This document shows positions 43,223-51,762 of a DNA stretch of 64,000 nucleotides, one piece after another (within the stretch, counting starts at the first letter, position 1; each line of letters begins with the position of its first letter). Made by a program: the position numbers and the translations under genes. The DNA lies in the NCBI GenBank assembly GCA_019637395.1, contig JAHBVR010000015.1, positions 124,001 through 188,000 of the forward strand. Reading direction: 5' to 3'. This DNA comes from Vulcanimicrobiota bacterium (GTDB lineage: Bacteria; Vulcanimicrobiota; Xenobia; Xenobiales; JADMJV01). Below the pieces are notes generated by a model. The model had not been told where the DNA came from. It worked only from the letters and a program-made list of their open reading frames with translations, and did not search any database.

Positions 43223-43459
43223 CTAGGCTAACTCGGGAGCGGCGTGCCGTTCGCGCCGCGGCGCCGCTTCCTCTACCTCAAGATCGGCCGCGAAGCACGG
43301 CGGCTCGCCCAAACCCAGATGGTCATAGACCAGACGGCGCAAATATTGACTCACGCCGCCTCCCCTACCCCGCTCGGCGGGTTCACTCAGTTCCTGAATC
43401 CGGTTCATCACATGAGGCTCCAGCCTCACCATCGCATATGGGTTCCCACGTCTGGCCAC
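43223..43459 (-). CDS. Small ribbon-helix-helix-like DNA-binding protein
   Basis: 78 residues from GTG 43459, with GAGGAG 9 nt upstream. The pattern MVRLEPHVMNRIQELSE followed by GGGVSQYLRRLVYDHLGL fits a ribbon-helix-helix: a short strand, helix, glycine-rich turn and helix. The tail is charged (EEAAPRRERHAAPE). No toxin gene is next to it. The regulon is unknown. Confidence 0.55.
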   Translation of the reverse strand: MARRGNPYAMVRLEPHVMNRIQELSEPAERGRGGGVSQYLRRLVYDHLGLGEPPCFAADLEVEEAAPRRERHAAPELA

Positions 43460-43583
43460 CGCACCACTGCTCCTCTACACGAGTTGCTGTTGAATTAGTT
43501 TCAAGAAAAAACTCTCCTCTCAACCGGCTGCAAAAGTCTTGACCTGCAAGGAAGAATTGATTAACATCACGTGGTCAACTCGT

Positions 43584-43655
43584 TGGCCAGTAGCCAAGTG
43601 GTAAGGCACCGCTCTTTGGAAGCGGCATTCGTTGGTTCGATCCCAACCTGGCCAG
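43584..43655 (+). tRNA. tRNA-Gln (TTG)
   Basis: Acceptor TGGCCAG pairs with CTGGCCA. The anticodon stem is CCGCT / AGCGG with loop CTTTGGA (anticodon TTG). The T-arm contains GTTCGATCC. Discriminator G; CCA is not encoded. A second, similar tRNA follows 16 nt downstream. Confidence 0.95.
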
Positions 43656-43671
43656 GTCTTTACATAAACAA

Positions 43672-43746
43672 TGCCCAGTAGCCAAGTGGTAAGGCAACGG
43701 TCTCTGAATCCGTCATTCGTAGGTTCGATCCCTACCTGGGCAGCCA
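43672..43746 (+). tRNA. tRNA-Gln (CTG)
   Basis: Acceptor TGCCCAG pairs with CTGGGCA. The anticodon stem is ACGGT / TCCGT with loop CTCTGAA (anticodon CTG). The D-arm and T-arm are nearly identical to the preceding tRNA, indicating a recent tandem duplication and anticodon change. Discriminator G with CCA encoded at 43744-43746. Confidence 0.95.
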
Positions 43747-43750
43747 ACAC

Positions 43751-43777
43751 GCAAGTCCTTACTTCGTAAGGACTTGC
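43751..43777. other. Perfect hairpin after the tRNA-Gln pair
   Basis: A 12-bp stem GCAAGTCCTTAC / GTAAGGACTTGC around TTC. It has no T-run, so termination is doubtful. It may be a processing site or folded RNA end. Confidence 0.7.
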
Positions 43778-43809
43778 AAGGAATCAAAAGACCTCGTCAA
43801 CGGGTCCAG

Positions 43810-43840
43810 CAGCCTCCCGCCGGGAGGCTGTTTTCGTTTT
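43810..43840 (+). terminator. Intrinsic terminator for the tRNA-Gln unit
   Basis: A 9-bp stem CAGCCTCCC / GGGAGGCTG around GCC, followed by TTTTCGTTTT. Confidence 0.88.
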
Positions 43841-43919
43841 CAACCACCAGCAGATCGATCGTCACCAGGGTTGATTTACAAATGAGGAAATTAGCGGGGG
43901 CCGCGAGAAGCCCCCGGCC

Positions 43920-44855
43920 ATGGTCGTCAAACCCAATCAAAGTTGGCTGAGCCAGATCCTCAGCATCAAAGACACGGCTCTGGGAGAGTGTGGCCCCCGT
44001 ATCTTCGTGGCTACCATGCTGGCTACCCTGGTCACCTACATCGAGCACGTCTACGGAGTAGGAGTCCTGGATCTCACTCCCCTGCCCTTTAGCCTGATCG
44101 GCGTAGCCATCGGTATCTTCCTGGGTTTCCGCGGTAAAACCGCCTACGACCGCTTCTGGGAGGGCCGCACTCTGTGGGGCGGCCTGGTCAACAATTGCCG
44201 CACCGCTACCCGCCAGGTCCTCACCCTGTTGCAGGCTCCCCCCGAACAGCAGGCCGAGCTCCAGGAAATGCAAAAACGCGCGGTCTACTTGCTCATGGCC
44301 TTTGCCAACGCCCTGCGCCATCACTTACGAGACAGCTCTCCCTGGGACGACCTGGCCCCCCTGCTCAGTTCTGAAGAGTTGCAAAAACTCAAACAGCACA
44401 AGAACGTACCGCTGGCCATCCTGCAACGGCTGGGTGAAGGCCTGGCCCGGGCCCGCGCCAACGGCTGGCTGCATGAGTTGCACGTGCCGGCCGTCGACGG
44501 CGTGCTTACCGAACTGACCAACATCCAGGGCGGCTGCGAGCGCATCAAGAACACCCCGGTCCCCTACGCCTACGGAATTCTCAGCCACCGTGTGGTAGCC
44601 GCCTTCTGCTTCTGCCTGCCGCTGGGCATCGCAGACGGCGTCAAAGGCTATACTCCGTTGGTAACCGCCTTCGTCTCCTACGCCTTCTTCAGCCTGGATT
44701 CACTGGGAGCCGAGATCGAAGAGCCGTTTGGAACCGACCCCCACGACCTGCCCCTCTCGGCTCTGTGCCGAACTATCGAAATTAATTTGCGCCAGCTACT
44801 GGGCGAAGAAAATCTGCCCGAACCGCTGCCGGTAGTGGACTGCGTGCAAATTTAG
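43920..44855 (+). CDS. Bestrophin-family (UPF0187/YneE) channel, copy 1
   Basis: 311 residues. Family landmarks: an N-terminal membrane stretch (RIFVATMLATLVTYIEHVYG), IFLGFRGKTAYDRFWEGRTL (the F-x-x-x-x-x-YDRxWEgR motif), and a C-terminal hydrophobic pair before EEPFGTDPHDLPLSALCRTI and EINLRQLLGE. Bacterial bestrophins form pentameric channels that pass cations, whereas the animal ones pass chloride. The cytoplasmic part (about 100-230) is charged. It is single, after the tRNA terminator. A paralogue lies at 61327-62220. Confidence 0.87.
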   Translation: MVVKPNQSWLSQILSIKDTALGECGPRIFVATMLATLVTYIEHVYGVGVLDLTPLPFSLIGVAIGIFLGFRGKTAYDRFWEGRTLWGGLVNNCRTATRQVLTLLQAPPEQQAELQEMQKRAVYLLMAFANALRHHLRDSSPWDDLAPLLSSEELQKLKQHKNVPLAILQRLGEGLARARANGWLHELHVPAVDGVLTELTNIQGGCERIKNTPVPYAYGILSHRVVAAFCFCLPLGIADGVKGYTPLVTAFVSYAFFSLDSLGAEIEEPFGTDPHDLPLSALCRTIEINLRQLLGEENLPEPLPVVDCVQI

Positions 44856-44918
44856 TCCCTCTGAGTCGGCAAGGAAAACTCCCGGAGCGGGGTAAGATGG
44901 CTCTCGAAAGGCGGCCAC

Positions 44919-45068
44919 ATGCACAATAAAATCTACCCGCTGGGTGGCGCCGCGCTGGGCTCGGTCCTCGGCCTGTTCATCAGCCGTGGCAGCGGTATTT
45001 TGTTGCTGCTATTGTTGGGAGCGGCGCTGGGTTGGCTGCTCAGTTTGGTAACGCGCGAAGAGAGTTAG
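44919..45068 (+). CDS. Small membrane protein
   Basis: 49 residues from ATG 44919, preceded by GGCGG. Translated sequence begins MHNKIYPLGGAALGSVLGLF and continues ISRGSGILLLLLLGAALGWL, then LSLVTREES: two hydrophobic glycine-containing segments with a short charged turn (ISRGS). It looks like a real small membrane protein, and it overlaps the end of the convergent kinase-like gene by 29 nt. Function unknown. Confidence 0.5.
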   Translation: MHNKIYPLGGAALGSVLGLFISRGSGILLLLLLGAALGWLLSLVTREES

Positions 45069-45918
45069 CTGGCAACCAGGAGCGCTTGGATAACTCGGCG
45101 CGGATCTGGGCCACGCAGGCTTCAGTGGAACTGGCGCCGGTATTGACCATCAAGTCGTAAGTGAAAAAGGGCGCAATCTTCTTCCCGGCCCGTCGCAAAT
45201 AGGGGCGCCAATCCAATTCCTGGCCCTTCAGGGACTTCTGATAAGTATGGCAAGCCCGCAGGTCGTGCTCGAGCTGTTCCGGCTCGAGGCGATCGACAAA
45301 GCGGGCCTCGGTGGGAAGATACATCGAGAAATACATCTCCAGTGGCAGGGTCAGGTCACGATGTTCATAGGAATGCGGCGACCGATTGCGAGCGCGCACG
45401 TGCTCCAGCAGACTGCTCAACGGACAATAAACCACCACGTGAAAAGCCCGATAGTGTTTCGATTGCTCGCGCCACTCCTCGATCTGCCGCGCTTTCCACA
45501 GCGTGTTGTCCAATACGATGAAGTCGTAACCCTGACGGGACGCCAATTCGATCTGACGGCGCCTATCCTGTTGAATGAAAGCCTGACCGCGCCGACGGAA
45601 CTCGCCTCGCAAGGAGCTCTCCACATCCGCGGGCAAAGAAGCCCGATAATTCATGAGTTCCGCCAGCGTGCGGGGCGGGTGCGGCCGCATCCCTTTCTGG
45701 CGCAAAATGTCCAGATAAGCATTTAAAACCAGTTTCTCTTCACTCAAGAATGTGGCGTGAGCCAGACCTTTCTCCAACTGCCTGCCGATGGAGGACTTAC
45801 CTGCCGAACCGGTGCCGTTCAAAAGCAGCAGTACGGGGGGTAAATCGCGGGCCCAAGCCGGGGCATACAAGAACAACAGGAAAATCAGCCGTCGCAACAA
45901 CCCCACTAATGCCACCAC
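45040..45918 (-). CDS. Probably exported P-loop kinase-like protein (chloramphenicol-phosphotransferase-like)
   Basis: 292 residues from GTG 45918 (45915 is equivalent); longer starts would overlap the divergent gene. It begins with a hydrophobic N-terminus (LVGLLRRLIFLLFLYAPAWA) that looks like a signal peptide with AWA cleavage. An intact Walker A follows: LLLLNGTGSAGKSSIGRQLE. Then LSEEKL, FIVLDNTLW (Walker-B-like acidic position), HVVVYCPL and a lid with RARNRSPHSYEHRDL. The family relates to CPT-like small-molecule kinases. ATP is normally absent outside the cytoplasm, so a periplasmic kinase would be odd. Alternatively the hydrophobic start is a membrane anchor with a cytoplasmic domain. 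The stop lies inside the small convergent membrane gene. Confidence 0.65.
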   Translation of the reverse strand: MVALVGLLRRLIFLLFLYAPAWARDLPPVLLLLNGTGSAGKSSIGRQLEKGLAHATFLSEEKLVLNAYLDILRQKGMRPHPPRTLAELMNYRASLPADVESSLRGEFRRRGQAFIQQDRRRQIELASRQGYDFIVLDNTLWKARQIEEWREQSKHYRAFHVVVYCPLSSLLEHVRARNRSPHSYEHRDLTLPLEMYFSMYLPTEARFVDRLEPEQLEHDLRACHTYQKSLKGQELDWRPYLRRAGKKIAPFFTYDLMVNTGASSTEACVAQIRAELSKRSWLPANSLRALPN

Positions 45919-45987
45919 GGGCCCAAACCCCCTGCTCGGACCTAAGCCCGATGCGCTTCCGGTAGCCGCTGACCTAGAATCCTCTCT

Positions 45988-46413
45988 ATGGATAAAGCCC
46001 AACTGGATCAAATGAACGCCAAAGTTCTGGCGGAATTCCGCGCCAACCACGGTAAAGTGGGCGGCATGTTCGAAGGAGCCCCTATGGTGTTGCTCCATCA
46101 CAAAGGCGCCAAAAGCGGCGTCGAGCGTATCTCGCCGCTGGTCTACACCAAGGACGGCGAGAGGTTCGTGATCATCGCCTCCAAAGGGGGCGCGCCCAGC
46201 CATCCCGATTGGTACCACAATCTGGTGGCCCATCCCGAAACCAAGATTGAAATCGGCGACGACACCATCAGGGTGCGCGCCTCGCTCACCAGCGGAGAAG
46301 AACGCCGGCGCCTCTTCGATGAGCAGGCCAGGCTAATGCCCAACTTCAAGGATTACGAAAAAGCCGCCGCTGGCGTGCGCGAAATTCCCGTCTTCGTTTT
46401 AACCCCGATATAG
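45988..46413 (+). CDS. Deazaflavin (F420)-dependent nitroreductase-like protein (Ddn family)
   Basis: 141 residues. Matches the split-beta-barrel family of F420H2- or FMN-dependent reductases: GAPMVLLHHKGAKSGVERIS, VIIASKGGAPSHPDWYHNL and HPETKIEIGDDTIRVRA. Most relatives use coenzyme F420 to reduce quinones or nitro compounds. No F420 biosynthesis gene lies in the window, so the cofactor is uncertain. Confidence 0.8.
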   Translation: MDKAQLDQMNAKVLAEFRANHGKVGGMFEGAPMVLLHHKGAKSGVERISPLVYTKDGERFVIIASKGGAPSHPDWYHNLVAHPETKIEIGDDTIRVRASLTSGEERRRLFDEQARLMPNFKDYEKAAAGVREIPVFVLTPI

Positions 46414-46422
46414 AAGGCCAGC

Positions 46423-47526
46423 TTAAGCTTCCCGGGGTCCAAATAGAGCCCGAGCCACCATCGGGTCTTCGCGCATCTTCCACAGCGTATTGTCCAGAAA
46501 ATAGTGGTGGATGTTGATGAAGAGAAAGAAACAGAGGATAAAGAACGGGATTCCCAATACGGCTTTGTTAGCCACAGCCGCGTCCAGGCCTCCGGGCACC
46601 GCCAAAAAGCTGAGCCAACCGGTGGTGACCAGTCCCACGGCCAGGATGCTGTAGTAGAGCTGGCCGTGAAAATGATAGGTATCACGAATCTCGTGTGAGT
46701 TCTCGATACGATAGACGAAAGCCAGGTACTGAAGCGAGTGGAAGAACGGAATGATGGCGAAGCATAGATTGTTCATCTGCAGTTGAGGTAGAGACCAGAC
46801 CATGATGGCCAGGTAGGGCACCACCAGATTGGGATGCGGCATCATCCCCTTGCGGGCATTGACGAGAAAGACTCGATAGAAGAGCCAGCCCTGCAGGCCC
46901 AGGAAAACGTAGAGAGAGAGGGGCTCGATCCAGGCCGGCAAGCTGGGCCAGCTAAAGGTCAGGTCAAAGAGAGCTCCGGATGCCCCATGAGCATCGTGAG
47001 CGAATTTATACCACCAGACCGAAAGAATGGCGTAACGCATCGTCTCGCGCTGAATATTCTCCAACCGGTAACCGGTGTAGTTGGAATAAGCCATCACGCA
47101 ACCGAAAGCTTGTTTGGTGTAATGCCAGCCCACCGAAAAATACATGACCACCACCATGGCTCCGAGCCAATTGCGCGCCGCCGCTTGCTGACCAGGCTGG
47201 GTCGTCAAAGCGCCGATGTAACAGAAAATGGCCAACAACAAGAAAGGTACCGCCAGCGTCTGCATCCAATGCTTACGCAGAAACGGAAAGCCTCGCCGGT
47301 AACAGAGATGATAGCTGGCCATGAAGTGCGGATAATTGATAAAAAGTTGAGCGAAGGAAAGCGTCATCGGCAAATTATTGGTGATGTCGCCGACTCCGAC
47401 CACGTTGGTGTAGTTACCGCACAGGACCAGTACTGCCCAGGCCAGGATGGCCCCCCCACCCAGCATCCAAAAATCGACTTGGGGCGAGATCAAACAGGTG
47501 GGTTTTTTACCCTCGTTCATCCTCAC
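46423..47526 (-). CDS. Polytopic membrane protein, unknown, with conserved-looking His motifs
   Basis: 367 residues with about nine hydrophobic segments. Histidines fall at the membrane edges: INYPHFMASYHLCY (about 65), FSVGWHYTKQAF (about 135), WWYKFAHDAHGA, IPFFHSLQYL, and INIHHYFLDNTLWKMR near the C-terminus. The spacing of these His is reminiscent of membrane di-iron or haem proteins, but I cannot place the family. The gene is convergent with the nitroreductase and separate from its upstream APC permease. Confidence 0.7.
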   Translation of the reverse strand: MRMNEGKKPTCLISPQVDFWMLGGGAILAWAVLVLCGNYTNVVGVGDITNNLPMTLSFAQLFINYPHFMASYHLCYRRGFPFLRKHWMQTLAVPFLLLAIFCYIGALTTQPGQQAAARNWLGAMVVVMYFSVGWHYTKQAFGCVMAYSNYTGYRLENIQRETMRYAILSVWWYKFAHDAHGASGALFDLTFSWPSLPAWIEPLSLYVFLGLQGWLFYRVFLVNARKGMMPHPNLVVPYLAIMVWSLPQLQMNNLCFAIIPFFHSLQYLAFVYRIENSHEIRDTYHFHGQLYYSILAVGLVTTGWLSFLAVPGGLDAAVANKAVLGIPFFILCFFLFINIHHYFLDNTLWKMREDPMVARALFGPREA

Positions 47527-47620
47527 CTGAGATTAGCCCCAATTCTCCGATAGTCCTGTCTCAAGGAGGGGGTGCGCCTCCCTTTACCGGGCCTCTTCTG
47601 GAAGGCTAAAGAGGCAGGTT

Positions 47621-49009
47621 TTACGGACCCGGGCGGGGCGCTCTAGAGGAACGAAAAAATGTTGCCCATACCCACTGGACGGGGAAGCCCGCCAGCATCA
47701 CCAGCAACGACAGACCGGCCGTGCGATCGACGCTGGAAAGAGCCCCCCACAGCAGGGCTACCGCTCCCAAAACGAAAAGCCCGGGCACGACCGGGTAGCC
47801 GGGAACTTTAAAAGGGCGTTCCAAGTCGGGCTCCTTGTAGCGCATCACGGCCAGGCTGGCCACGGCCAGGATATAGAACGGGAAGTAGCCGACCACGAAG
47901 CCGTCGGTGAGCTGCTCAAAGGACCGGTTCATCACGTAGCCCAGTCCGCACAAAGCGGACACGGCCACAGCCCGAGCGGGAATGTGGCTGGTAGGAGAAA
48001 CCTTGCCTAACCAGGCCACAAAGACGCCGTCGCTGGCCATGGGCACGAAGATGCGCGAACCGGTCAGCAGTGAGCCCATGGTGCCTCCCAGGCAGCTGAC
48101 CAAAACCAGCAAACTGAGAAAAGACTGCCCGGCCGCCCCCCAGGCGCTACGGACCAGATTGGCTCCGGCCATATGGCTGCCGGTGGTGGAAGCCTGCAGG
48201 CCGACCAGCCCCAAAGTGCGCGCGTAGCCGAGGTTGGCGGCCAGATAGAGGGCCACGATCGAGGCCGTGCCTAAAATGAGCGCCCTGGGTAAGGTTTTAC
48301 CCGGATTCTTGACCTCGCCGGATAAGCTGGCCAGGTCGGCCCAGCCGTCGTAGGCCCACATCACCGAGACCAGAGCGGCAAAAGCCCCGGCCCAACCTCC
48401 CGGACCAATTTTGATGGCCGCGTCCAGTACCGCCGGGGCCTGCACGGAAAGCGGCCAGAGCAAGCCGACGGCGGCCAGCAGGGCTACGCCGATGTACTTC
48501 GCCACGGTAATCACGGCCTGTTGTAGAGTGTTGGTCTTGACCCCCATCAGATTGAAGCCGGCGGCCACAACCAGGAAAACCACGGCCAGACCGGTATCGC
48601 GGGAAGAGTTGGGCGGCAAAGCCAGCAGGGCCACCAGAGCCTCGGCGGCCAGGCGGGCGAAACTACCGACCGCACTGGGGATCAGCAAGGTCAGCTTGGC
48701 CCAGCCAAACAGAAAGGCCAACCTGGGACCGTAAGCTCGCCGCAGAATTTCATAAAGGCCGCCGGTGCGCGGCATACTGGCCGAAAGTTCGGCCATCGAA
48801 AGCGCCCCGCACAGCGCAATCACGCCCCCCACCACCCAGACGGCCAGGGCCATGCTCAGCGAGTCGGTTAAGCGAGCCACCTGCGCCGGCGTCTTAAAGA
48901 TGCCGGTTCCGATGGTACTGTTGACTACGATCAGAGCGCCGAGCGCGAGACCGATCTCGCGGCGCATATCTTCTTCGCCGACGCCTACTTTCGGGGAAGC
49001 CTCACTCAT
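47621..49009 (-). CDS. APC-family amino-acid permease
   Basis: 462 residues, about 12 transmembrane helices. The N-terminal helix has NSTIGTGIFKTPAQVARL (the GSGIF-type signature of APC transporters), followed by CGALSMAELSASMPRTGGLY, both diagnostic. It is close to the amino-acid antiporter subgroup (YfnA, SteT, LAT-like). Substrate cannot be read from sequence. The stop of the upstream HTH/EIIA-like gene is 41 nt away, so they form a likely two-gene operon, with that regulator controlling the permease. Confidence 0.9.
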   Translation of the reverse strand: MSEASPKVGVGEEDMRREIGLALGALIVVNSTIGTGIFKTPAQVARLTDSLSMALAVWVVGGVIALCGALSMAELSASMPRTGGLYEILRRAYGPRLAFLFGWAKLTLLIPSAVGSFARLAAEALVALLALPPNSSRDTGLAVVFLVVAAGFNLMGVKTNTLQQAVITVAKYIGVALLAAVGLLWPLSVQAPAVLDAAIKIGPGGWAGAFAALVSVMWAYDGWADLASLSGEVKNPGKTLPRALILGTASIVALYLAANLGYARTLGLVGLQASTTGSHMAGANLVRSAWGAAGQSFLSLLVLVSCLGGTMGSLLTGSRIFVPMASDGVFVAWLGKVSPTSHIPARAVAVSALCGLGYVMNRSFEQLTDGFVVGYFPFYILAVASLAVMRYKEPDLERPFKVPGYPVVPGLFVLGAVALLWGALSSVDRTAGLSLLVMLAGFPVQWVWATFFRSSRAPRPGP

Positions 49010-49050
49010 GGGTCGAGCGTTTCGCCTGAAGGGATGGCATGGCCTGCGCT

Positions 49051-49743
49051 TCAGCCGAGCGGCGAGGATTTGCGCAGGGAAGACTCGATGCGCACCAGAT
49101 GCTCAACGATCTGATTGCGACCTTCCTCCTGCTGGAGGCATTTCAAGAACCTTCGATCTCGTAAACTATAATAGAGGCGATTGAGCAGAATATGGTAGGC
49201 GCGCAGGCTCGCTGAAAATAGGCCGAAGAGCGTTTTCACCTGCTTTCCGTCAAAACTATCGTATTCCACAGGTGCCTCCAAAAAGATCAGGGTAATCATG
49301 GGAAACTCCAGGTCCAACACGTTGGGATAAAGCAACTGAGGAATGGCCACTCCGTCCCCTACTCCAGTCGGCGCCAGAGCTTCGCGAGCCAGCACCAGGC
49401 TGAGAAGATGTTGAGAGCCGACCTGCCCACCCGCCCGAGCCCACTCCACCGTGGCCCGCAGAGCCGCTTCCTTGTCTTCGGCCTGAACGCGATAGTGAAT
49501 GCCGCCACGCTGAACGGCCTCAGCCAGAGTCGGAACCGGACCCACCACGCGCAGGGAGTCGTGAAATGCCTCCTCAGGAACGTTGATGCGCCGAGAAATG
49601 GCCCAGGCCAGCAATTCTGAGCGATTGAAACGATATTGGTCATGCACCCGGTAACCTGGTAGAGAGCCAGCGCGGATCCATCGATAGATCGTCTTTTCCG
49701 AGACGGATAACAACCGGGCTGCTTCCTGAACGCCAATCTTCAC
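49051..49743 (-). CDS. HTH regulator with an EIIA-like domain lacking the phospho-histidine
   Basis: 230 residues from GTG 49743 (a start at 49803 would add 20 unremarkable residues). Residues 1-60 are an excisionase-type helix-turn-helix: VQEAARLLSVSEKTIYRWIR, then GSLPGYRVHDQYRFNR. The rest is a PTS EIIA type-2 fold (LVLAREALAPTGVGDGVAIP). The site that is His in active EIIA (AIPH) is Gln here (VAIPQLLYP), so phosphotransfer is not expected; the domain may sense a ligand or partner. No PTS gene is nearby. It is upstream of the APC permease and divergent from the DUF2892-SulP pair. Confidence 0.8.
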   Translation of the reverse strand: MKIGVQEAARLLSVSEKTIYRWIRAGSLPGYRVHDQYRFNRSELLAWAISRRINVPEEAFHDSLRVVGPVPTLAEAVQRGGIHYRVQAEDKEAALRATVEWARAGGQVGSQHLLSLVLAREALAPTGVGDGVAIPQLLYPNVLDLEFPMITLIFLEAPVEYDSFDGKQVKTLFGLFSASLRAYHILLNRLYYSLRDRRFLKCLQQEEGRNQIVEHLVRIESSLRKSSPLG

Positions 49744-49857
49744 TGCGCAGCGATTTTCCTGGAAGCGGAAACGAATCCCTCCCCCTTGATCTCTTCTGGA
49801 CATATCTCTATACTCATGGACATCCTAGGACATGTTCGGTCTTGTGAGGACTGTAGA

Positions 49858-50040
49858 GTGAAGTATCAAAATGTGGTGGGAGTCGAGCGCTTCCTTCGAG
49901 GAGCGCTGGGAGCGTCACTGCTAAGTTGGGCGCTGAACGGCAACCCCGAGGGCTGGGCAGGACTGTTCTTCACCCTCACCGCTATCCTCCAATACTGCCC
50001 CATCCGGCGCTTTGCGGAAGCCCTGCGAGGCCAGGCATGA
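49858..50040 (+). CDS. Small DUF2892-like membrane protein
   Basis: 60 residues from GTG 49858, with GAGG 9 nt upstream. It has two hydrophobic segments (RGALGASLLSWALNGNP, WAGLFFTLTAILQYCPIRRF), matching the short DUF2892 (YgaP C-terminal) pattern including the CP motif. The ATGA overlap with the SulP gene suggests it is part of, or modulates, that transporter. Confidence 0.7.
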   Translation: MKYQNVVGVERFLRGALGASLLSWALNGNPEGWAGLFFTLTAILQYCPIRRFAEALRGQA

Positions 50041-51680
50041 TCGCTTTGCTACGGGCCCGGCAAGAGGGGCGGTTGGGGGCCGGCAGTCTGCAGCGGAATC
50101 TGGTCGCGGGACTGGTGGTGGGAGTGGTGGCCCTGCCTTTGGCCATGGCCTTTGCCATCGCCAGCGGCGCTCGTCCGGAGCAAGGAATCTACTCCGCTAT
50201 CGTGGCCGGCATTTGTGTTTCGCTTTTCGGCGGCAGCCAGGTCCAAATAGCAGGTCCAACCGGAGCTTTCATTGTTCTGCTGGCGGAGATCACCCGCCAG
50301 CACGGCCTGTCGGGGTTGAGCACGGCGACTTTTCTGGCGGGCCTGATTCTCATCGCCCTGGGGACCGTCCGGTTGGGGCAGCTCGTCCGTTTCCTGCCGA
50401 CCTCTGTGATTCTCGGCTTCACTGCGGGCATAGCGGTCGTCATTGCTCTCGGTCAGTGCACCGCTTTCCTGGGCCTGCCCGAGCTGACGGGGGAACACGC
50501 CGGCGCGAAAATGCTGAGTTTGACCGGACAACTGGTGCATCTCGATCTGCAGACGACTCTGGTGGGAGTAACTTCTCTGGCGACCCTGCTATTGTGCGGC
50601 CATGGCAAGCTGGCTCGGATTCCTGGTCCGTTGGCCGCCCTGTGCCTGGGAACGGCCGTGCAGGCTGCCTTTGGGTTTACCGATGTGGCCACCATTGGTA
50701 GCGCATTCGGAGGCATTCCCACCGGGTTACCAGCCTTGCAGTTTCCTGATTTGAGCCCGGGCCGAATGGTCGAATTGCTGGGACCCGCTTTTGCCATTGC
50801 CAGCCTGGGTGCGGTTGAGTCCTTATTGTCGGCAGTGGTAGCGGATGGGATGTTGGGGAGTCGGCATGATTCCGACCAGGAACTGGTCGGCCAGGGTCTG
50901 GCCAATGTGGTCGCCCCCTTCTTCGGAGGATTTGCCGTGACCGGCGCCCTGGCGCGCACGGCAACCAGCGTTCGCTACGGAGGCAACAGCCCCCTGGCCG
51001 GTCTCATTCACTGTCTGCTCTTGACTCTGGTCCTGCTCTTCCTGGCTCCGCTAGCCAAATCCGTGCCCCTGGCGACTTTGGCGGCGATCTTGCTGGTGGT
51101 GGCCTGGAATATGAGCGAACTGCCCCAGATTCTGGCGTTCCTGCGCAGCTCTCCACGGGCCGAGAACCTGATCCTTTTGTGTACCTTCCTGCTGACCGTT
51201 TTTACCGACTTAATCCTCGCCGTGCAGGTCGGAATGGCGCTGGCGGCCATCGATTTTCTGCGGAAAATGGCGGGCACCGTCCAGCTCTCCCGGCATGATC
51301 TGCAGGCTACCGTCCCGGACGCCCTGCCGGCGGGGGTGGTGGCCTACACCGTCGACGGCCCCTATTTCTTTGCCGCCGCCGAACGTTTTGAACACGCCTT
51401 GTCGGAAATTCAGGCCGAGGCCAAAGTGCTTATTCTGGTTTTCCGTTGGGTTCCTTTTATCGATAGCACAGGTCTCCTCAGTCTGGGACGACTGGCGGAG
51501 CGGCTCAAAAAGAAGGGAACTCGTCTGGTGTTGGCCGGTGTCACCGAACGAGCTCAGGGAGAGTTGATGCGGGCCGGACTCATTGAGAGGCTGGGTTGGG
51601 AAAACGTGCACTCCTCACTTGACGGTGCATTGGAAGCCATCCTGGCAAGTGATGGCCTCGCCCCCAGGAACAATTCTTGA
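50037..51680 (+). CDS. SulP-family anion transporter with STAS domain
   Basis: 547 residues from ATG 50037; an open extension upstream lies inside the DUF2892 gene. The membrane domain has the SLC26/SulP fold with characteristic VVALPLAMAFAIASGARPEQ and GSQVQIAGPTGAFIVLL. The STAS domain covers the last ~110 residues, with LVFRWVPFIDSTGLLSLG at the site of regulatory phosphorylation in relatives. Bacterial SulP proteins carry sulfate, bicarbonate or dicarboxylates; which applies here is open. Confidence 0.93.
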   Translation: MIALLRARQEGRLGAGSLQRNLVAGLVVGVVALPLAMAFAIASGARPEQGIYSAIVAGICVSLFGGSQVQIAGPTGAFIVLLAEITRQHGLSGLSTATFLAGLILIALGTVRLGQLVRFLPTSVILGFTAGIAVVIALGQCTAFLGLPELTGEHAGAKMLSLTGQLVHLDLQTTLVGVTSLATLLLCGHGKLARIPGPLAALCLGTAVQAAFGFTDVATIGSAFGGIPTGLPALQFPDLSPGRMVELLGPAFAIASLGAVESLLSAVVADGMLGSRHDSDQELVGQGLANVVAPFFGGFAVTGALARTATSVRYGGNSPLAGLIHCLLLTLVLLFLAPLAKSVPLATLAAILLVVAWNMSELPQILAFLRSSPRAENLILLCTFLLTVFTDLILAVQVGMALAAIDFLRKMAGTVQLSRHDLQATVPDALPAGVVAYTVDGPYFFAAAERFEHALSEIQAEAKVLILVFRWVPFIDSTGLLSLGRLAERLKKKGTRLVLAGVTERAQGELMRAGLIERLGWENVHSSLDGALEAILASDGLAPRNNS

Positions 51681-51762
51681 GCTGCTCCCTGGCCGCGCTC
51701 CGGCCCAGGCGCAGGCTCAAAGCGCGGAAATTCACCAGGGCTGATCGGTACTCTCGTCATTA

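Noticed and set aside
43520-43750. 76-codon minus-strand frame across the tRNA-Gln genes
   Set aside because: It lies on two tRNA genes, whose near-identical sequence produces a repeated peptide.
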